This document shows positions 43,803 through 47,568 of a stretch of DNA of 47,568 nucleotides, in pieces (within the stretch, counting starts at the first letter, position 1; every line of letters starts with the position of its first letter). A program made the translations under genes and the position numbers. The stretch is from the NCBI GenBank assembly GCA_964425135.1, contig CAYRKW010000021.1:1-47568 (forward strand), in the 5' to 3' direction. Origin of the DNA: CAYLLD01 sp964425135 (lineage in GTDB: Bacteria > Pseudomonadota > Alphaproteobacteria > Rhodobacterales > Rhodobacteraceae). The notes under the pieces are model-generated. The model had not been told where the DNA came from. It made no database searches and saw only the letters and a list, made by a program, of their open reading frames with translations.

Positions 43803-44426
43803 ATGCGCTTTTTCTATCGTCTGGAGGATTTGATCCTCTCACCCATCGCAAATCTTCTTGACGGATTGGTCATGTCGACACTCGCGCGACTGATTTTTAT
43901 CGGAACACTTGCGGCATACTATTGGAAATCGGCCTTTCTCAAACTCAGCGTCAATCCTAATGCCGGGCTGGAAGAGGGTGCGGGCTGGATATCGAGCCTG
44001 ATCTCGTTTTTCGTCAATCTACCGACCAATCTGACATCGCCACCTTCGCTGGGGGCCTACGCGCAGATTTTCCCCAAGCAGATGGAGGCTGTTGGCTTTG
44101 ACCCCAGCCAGTTGAGCACTTTCCACACAATCGTTGTGGCCGCAGGTACATGGGGCGAGATCATTGTGCCTTTGCTGATCATCATCGGCCTGTTCACACG
44201 GGCGGCTGCGCTTGCGATGGTCGTCTTTGTGGTGGTGCAAAGCGTCGTCGACATCATCGGTCACGGCACCGATGCGGCCACACGCGGTGCCTGGTTTGAT
44301 GGTGATCCGGGCGGGTTGATCTTTGACCAGCGAGCGTTCTGGATCTTCCTGCTGCTCTATCTGGTGATGCGCGGCGCTGGCCCGCTGTCGGTTGACCGTC
44401 TGCTCAACCGCGCGCACGCAAATTAA
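43803..44426 (+). CDS. bufD: DoxX-family membrane protein BufD
   Basis: 207 residues with about four hydrophobic helices: LARLIFIGTLAAYYWKSAFL, then a segment near FVNLPTNLTSPPSL, IVVAAGTWGEIIVPLLIIIG, ALAMVVFVVVQSVVDIIG and FWIFLLLYLVMRGAGPLSVD. The GTWGEIIVPLLIIIGLFTR stretch is the DoxX core. DoxX-like proteins accompany many DUF692/DUF2282 operons (BufD) and are thought to act in redox chemistry at the membrane. A hairpin follows the stop. Exact role unknown. Confidence 0.9.
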   Translation: MRFFYRLEDLILSPIANLLDGLVMSTLARLIFIGTLAAYYWKSAFLKLSVNPNAGLEEGAGWISSLISFFVNLPTNLTSPPSLGAYAQIFPKQMEAVGFDPSQLSTFHTIVVAAGTWGEIIVPLLIIIGLFTRAAALAMVVFVVVQSVVDIIGHGTDAATRGAWFDGDPGGLIFDQRAFWIFLLLYLVMRGAGPLSVDRLLNRAHAN

Positions 44427-44454
44427 ATTAGAGCCTCCGATCCAAAGAAATTGA

Positions 44455-44474
44455 TCCGGGCGCGAAAGCCCGGA
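44455..44474 (+). terminator. Hairpin after the bufferin operon
   Basis: TCCGGGC/GCCCGGA with a GCGAAA loop lies 29 bases after the bufD stop. There is no T tract. No protein gene is seen from here to the tRNA at 44998. Confidence 0.6.
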
Positions 44475-44648
44475 CCAGAACCTGCTGAAAGCTAAGTGAA
44501 AACAGGTCAGAGAGTTGCGTGGCACAAGCTCTCCACTGGATCGACACTTAATACCAGCGCATCTGATCCCCCCGTCATCCAACCCGTGGTCAATGGGTCG
44601 CCATGGACCGGATATCGATGGTTTTACGCTGCTGCCAAAGCCAATGAT

Positions 44649-44662
44649 GTGACACATGTCAC
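44649..44662. promoter_or_regulatory. CRP/FNR-family-like palindrome
   Basis: GTGACA-CA-TGTCAC is a perfect 12-base dyad. Read as TGTGA-CACATG-TCACT (44648-44663), it matches 9 of 10 positions of the CRP-type consensus TGTGA-N6-TCACA. No gene on the plus strand starts nearby, so a regulatory role is uncertain. Confidence 0.35.
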
Positions 44663-44695
44663 TAGGTTTGCGATTTTATTGAAAAATTGAAGACC

Positions 44696-44746
44696 ATCAG
44701 GCGTTCGGTTTTGCGTAGGGAACATCGTAAAATCCGAACGCCTGAT
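44696..44746. repeat. Inverted repeat with 13-base perfect arms
   Basis: ATCAGGCGTTCGG at 44696-44708 and CCGAACGCCTGAT at 44734-44746 pair perfectly; after one T-T mismatch, TTT pairs with AAA, leaving a 17-base loop. It has no T tract that would make it a plain terminator. It may be a dispersed palindromic unit or the structured tail of an unrecognised RNA. Confidence 0.6.
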
Positions 44747-44997
44747 AGCCGTGCAAACCCCAATCGGACCATGGTCCTGAAATGTCAGTACAATCCCCGG
44801 CGTTTGCATCACACCTCTACGAAAGGTGCGGCACGACGTGTTGTTTGCGAGTTTTGGGACTGTCGGGTCACAAACCACACACCGTATAAGAAGTTTACAC
44901 GTTATTAAGCCAATTTCCATCACCCATATGGGCGAATTGCAAAATTCGGCGGGATTTGTTCTGATTTACGGCTTTAAACCTTTGCAATTTGCAAAAG

Positions 44998-45074
44998 TGG
45001 CGCGGTTGACGGGGCTCGAACCCGCGACCTCCGGCGTGACAGGCCGGCACTCTAACCAACTGAGCTACAACCGC
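44998..45074 (-). tRNA. tRNA-Asp (GTC)
   Basis: 77 bases including an encoded 3' CCA. Acceptor arms GCGGTTG/CAACCGC, D stem GCTC/GAGT, anticodon stem CCGGC/GCCGG with loop CTGTCAC (anticodon GTC), and T arm GCGGG-TTCGAGC-CCCGT all fit. TTTGC/GCAAA at 44981-44995 just beyond the 3' end may terminate it. Confidence 0.97.
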
Positions 45075-45205
45075 GCGGTGCTGCGCTATGCGCAACGTTC
45101 GGGCGTTGTAAGAGCAGGCCCGCCGCAGGTCAAGATGAGAATACGCCAATATGACGTTTTCTGGCGTGATTTCGGCAACTATTTTGCCAGCCGATAATAG
45201 CGGGG

Positions 45206-45487
45206 TTACCCCTCCCCTTTCCTGCCGCGCCTCGCAAGGTTTGTTCCATCCTGAAAGATCGCCACGCAATCGCTTGGCAGCGCTTTGCCGCCCAAGGCAC
45301 GGTCAAAACAGAAATATCCGCCAGAAATATTCCAATTGCCCGTCAATGCCTTGCCATTGCCCGCACCTGCGAGCGTGTTGTCGGCGTTCAAGCGCATTGC
45401 CTTGAGCGCCGCATTCGACCCAACGCGCCGTCAATCCGCGGGCCGCAGCGCAAATCATTCCCGTGCCATCAATAGAGTTTTGGTCAT
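45206..45487 (-). pseudogene. Broken gene for a small secreted protein
   Basis: On the minus strand an ATG at 45487, preceded by GGAGG, begins MTKTLLMARE and runs into TGA at 45457-45455 and a second TGA at 45433-45431. The same frame then continues as GSNAALKAMRLNADNTLAGA, GNWNISGGYFCFDRALGGKA and LPSDCVAIFQDGT to TAA at 45208. An alternative frame between the two stops reads MICAAARGLTARW, which looks like the rest of a signal peptide, so two compensating frameshifts (real or sequencing errors) would restore a complete protein. The C-terminal part repeats the GNW...C...PSD...C pattern of the protein at 25763-26086. It sits between tRNA-Asp and tRNA-Val. Confidence 0.5.
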
Positions 45488-45558
45488 GTCATCCTCCAAT
45501 GAACGTAAACAGACGCAATGCTGCTCAGATTTGGGAATTTTGACAAATGGCTGGGAAA

Positions 45559-45634
<76 letters not shown>

Positions 45635-45844
45635 GATGCCGCGCTATGTAGCGGCAAGGGTGGCATGGCGCAAGATGGTTTTTCCTCCCCGTTTCAATAA
45701 ACACCTGCACGCTGGCGATGGGTCATTGTGCGTGCCCATCCGCGCTATTGAAGGCACGAGGGCATGGGTACTGGCCCTGAGGCAAATTTCACGTCATGAT
45801 TATGTATATTGAGCCGATATATTTCATCGACGGGAGCGAGCCAG

Positions 45845-46840
45845 ATGCGCATTGCAACATTCAATATCGAAAATCTTGATGTCCCCTCTGTCGGATCGCG
45901 AGATCCGAGCATAGCAGAACGCGCGAAGATCCTGCGTCCGCAACTTGAGCGGCTTCAGGCGGATATATTGTGCCTGCAAGAGGTACATGGGCAGGATGAT
46001 CCCGATGGCGGTCCGCGCGCGCTCTTTGCTCTGGCCGAATTGTTGCAAGGCACGCGCTATGAAGGGTGGGAGATGCGCTCCACCACGCTCAAGAACAAGC
46101 CGGATGTAGAGCGGTTTCGCAATCTCGTAACAATCGTTCGGCCTGGTTATGTTTTTGAGGAAGCGCGTGAAGTGATCCATGAGTTCGCCCCGCCACCGCA
46201 ATATAATGTGGTCACCGACAATGATCCCGACCGCACCCGCGCCATAAGATGGGATCGACCGATGCTCTATACCCGGATCAATACGGGCACCGAAGAGCTT
46301 CATGTCATCAATGTTCATTATAAATCAAAGCGGCCAACACCGATTTCCGGTCAAGGGCCTACCGATTTCAAATGGGCGACCCCTGCTGGATGGGCGGAAG
46401 GGTTTTTCCTGTCGTCCATGAAACGCGTTGGCGCGGCGTTGGAGACGCGCATTTTCGTCGACAGCCTGCTGGCTGCCGATGAGAATGCCAAAATCATCAT
46501 TCTGGGTGATTTCAATGCGGAGATCTATGAGGTGCCGATGATGGCGCTGCGCGGTGAGGTGGCAGATACGGGCAATCCTGAACACAACGCGCTAACGCTT
46601 TATGCGTGCGAGGAATCTGTGCCGCAGGACGCCCGTTTCACGCTCTATCACCACGGGCGGCGCAATATGCTCGATCACATTCTGGTCAGCCGCGCCATGA
46701 TCACGCGCTACGAGGGCACGGAAATCCATAATGAAATTGTCCGGGACGAGAGCATAGCTTTTGCGTCCGACGACAAGTTCCCAAGCTCGGATCACGCCCC
46801 AGTTGTTTCGAAATTCGGGCAGGACATGCTGCTGTCTTAA
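45845..46840 (+). CDS. Endonuclease/exonuclease/phosphatase-family protein
   Basis: 331 residues from the ATG at 45845, with GGGAGCGAG upstream; a TTG at 45809 is in frame but unneeded. The EEP fold residues are present in order: MRIATFNIENLD (N), ILCLQEVHGQ (metal-binding E), HVINVHYKSKRP (H), IIILGDFNAE (D and N), and the final FPSSDHAPVV (D-H). It lacks a signal peptide, so it is probably cytoplasmic or exported by an unknown route. Members cleave nucleic acids or phosphoesters; which one cannot be told here. The gene is followed by a palindromic repeat and a strong terminator. Confidence 0.9.
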   Translation: MRIATFNIENLDVPSVGSRDPSIAERAKILRPQLERLQADILCLQEVHGQDDPDGGPRALFALAELLQGTRYEGWEMRSTTLKNKPDVERFRNLVTIVRPGYVFEEAREVIHEFAPPPQYNVVTDNDPDRTRAIRWDRPMLYTRINTGTEELHVINVHYKSKRPTPISGQGPTDFKWATPAGWAEGFFLSSMKRVGAALETRIFVDSLLAADENAKIIILGDFNAEIYEVPMMALRGEVADTGNPEHNALTLYACEESVPQDARFTLYHHGRRNMLDHILVSRAMITRYEGTEIHNEIVRDESIAFASDDKFPSSDHAPVVSKFGQDMLLS

Positions 46841-46937
46841 AGCGTTTCCAGTTTTCATAGCAGCACGCTTATCGCTTTTCGCGTTCGAGCAAAGCGAGAG
46901 GCGGCGAACAAGGGATTCAATCTAAAATAGAAACGCT
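46841..46937. repeat. Candidate dispersed palindromic repeat
   Basis: Outer arms AGCGTTTC (46841-46848) and GAAACGCT (46930-46937) enclose 81 bases, inside which TCGCTTT (46872-46878) and AAAGCGA (46891-46897) form a second stem. The architecture resembles RIME/REP-like palindromic units common between alphaproteobacterial genes. Only one copy is in the window, so dispersal is inference. Confidence 0.45.
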
Positions 46938-46965
46938 AGAGCTCGGGGGATATGGCGTAGGCACG

Positions 46966-46998
46966 AAAAAACCGGCGGAGGGTATCCGCCGGTTTTTT
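46966..46998. terminator. Strong bidirectional rho-independent terminator
   Basis: AAAAAACCGGCGGA/TCCGCCGGTTTTTT forms a perfect 14-pair stem with a GGGTA loop and gives a six-T tract on either strand. It ends both the EEP-family gene and, from the other side, lon. Confidence 0.92.
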
Positions 46999-47025
46999 GT
47001 TTATTTGGGAGATGAAACTCGGAGC

Positions 47026-47568
47026 TTAATGCGCCACCGACGCGCTGCCGCCATCCTTTGCAGCCGCCGCAAGGGCCGCAGCAGCGGCAGCTTCCGCCTC
47101 TTCGTCCCACTCAATCGCCTCCGGCCATTCGGTCAGCGCGTGTTCGAGCACTTCCATAACATCGCTCACAGCGACAATCTCCAGACCATCTTTCACCACA
47201 TCAGGGATGTCGCGCAGGTCTTTGACGTTGTCCTTGGGGATCAGCACTTTCTTGATCCCGCCGCGCAGGGCCGCGAGCAGCTTTTCCTTGAGACCGCCGA
47301 TGGGCAACACGTTGCCGCGCAAGGATACTTCGCCGGTCATGGCAATATCGCGGCGCACCGGGATTTGCGTCAAGACCGAGACAATCGAGGTGACCATAGC
47401 AATACCCGCGCTCGGCCCATCTTTGGGCGTTGCGCCATCGGGGACGTGGACGTGGATATCGATCTTCTCGAACTCCGGCGGCTTCACACCCAGCGTGGGC
47501 GATTTGGAGCGCACGAAGGATGAAGCCGCATCGATGCTCTCTTTCATAACATCGCCAAGTTTACCGGT
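47026..47568 (-). CDS. lon: Lon protease, C-terminal part (5' end outside the window)
   Basis: The last about 180 residues of Lon. The frame is open to the window edge and begins TGKLGDVMKESIDAASSFVR. The proteolytic dyad is visible: serine in TPKDGPSAGIAMVTS and lysine in PIGGLKEKLLAALRGGIKK. IHVHVPDGATPKDGPS and VLIPKDNVKDLRDIPD are canonical. Lon is the ATP-dependent cytoplasmic protease of unfolded and regulatory proteins. The C-terminus has an alanine-rich extension (EAEAAAAAALAAAAKDGGS) after the conserved domain. A strong terminator lies 28 bases downstream. Confidence 0.96.
   Translation of the reverse strand, partial: TGKLGDVMKESIDAASSFVRSKSPTLGVKPPEFEKIDIHVHVPDGATPKDGPSAGIAMVTSIVSVLTQIPVRRDIAMTGEVSLRGNVLPIGGLKEKLLAALRGGIKKVLIPKDNVKDLRDIPDVVKDGLEIVAVSDVMEVLEHALTEWPEAIEWDEEAEAAAAAALAAAAKDGGSASVAH

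Noticed and set aside
44624..44923. 99-codon minus-strand frame over the palindromic region
   Set aside because: It runs through the inverted repeat and the CRP-like dyad, and has no motif or plausible start.

Overview
The window looks like chromosome from an alphaproteobacterium of the Rhodobacterales (Roseobacter group). Reasons: the families present (DUF1476 F-ATPase inhibitor, DUF6456, DUF6314, DUF6778-like lipoprotein, the cysG-DUF2849-cysI-DUF934-fpr cluster, a methionine synthase split into separate proteins, an MttB-like protein without pyrrolysine), moderately high GC, and tightly packed genes with many ATGA/GTGA overlaps. No phage, insertion sequence or CRISPR array was seen. Two runs of exactly 100 N (31754-31853 and 36148-36247) are scaffold gaps of unknown true length and interrupt two genes.

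Layout. 1-4.4 kb: a glycosyltransferase, an unusual hydrolase-fold protein with a second glycosyltransferase-like domain, and an orphan TRAP-type binding protein. 4.4-9.4 kb: a putrescine-type aminotransferase and FAD oxidase, then a divergent soluble hybrid histidine kinase. 9.5-14.1 kb: the siroheme/sulfite-reduction operon, without cysH. 14.3-19.7 kb: a DUF6456 helix-turn-helix protein, an MttB-family methyltransferase, guaA and a lipoprotein. 19.8-29.5 kb: small secreted proteins, two DMT exporters, ppa, a FadL-like porin, a P-loop ATPase, purB and an MprF-like lipid aminoacyltransferase. 29.6-35.9 kb: the ATPase inhibitor, purC, purS (broken by a gap), purQ and a DctB/DctD pair whose DctD AAA+ domain is degenerate. 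35.9-39.7 kb: sufE, a betaine-homocysteine-type methyltransferase, a corrinoid protein, DUF1638 and a small-molecule kinase. 39.8-41.5 kb: a lipoprotein and RNase D. 41.8-44.4 kb: a complete four-gene bufferin cluster (bufA, bufB, bufC, bufD). 44.5-47.6 kb: palindromic intergenic DNA, tRNA-Asp, a broken secreted-protein gene, tRNA-Val, an EEP-family nuclease/phosphatase, a candidate dispersed palindromic repeat, a strong terminator and the 3' end of lon.

The most interesting items are: (1) the bufferin cluster, which should make a thiooxazole-modified, metal-binding peptide; (2) a charge pattern in the one-carbon genes, where the MttB-like protein and the Bmt-like protein share an ERRGRRG basic tail while the corrinoid protein starts with a strongly acidic tail, suggesting electrostatic docking; (3) a DctD regulator that has lost its sigma54-contact and Walker B residues; (4) a TRAP binding protein without transporter partners and without the usual substrate-binding arginine; (5) a sulfite-reduction operon lacking PAPS reductase.
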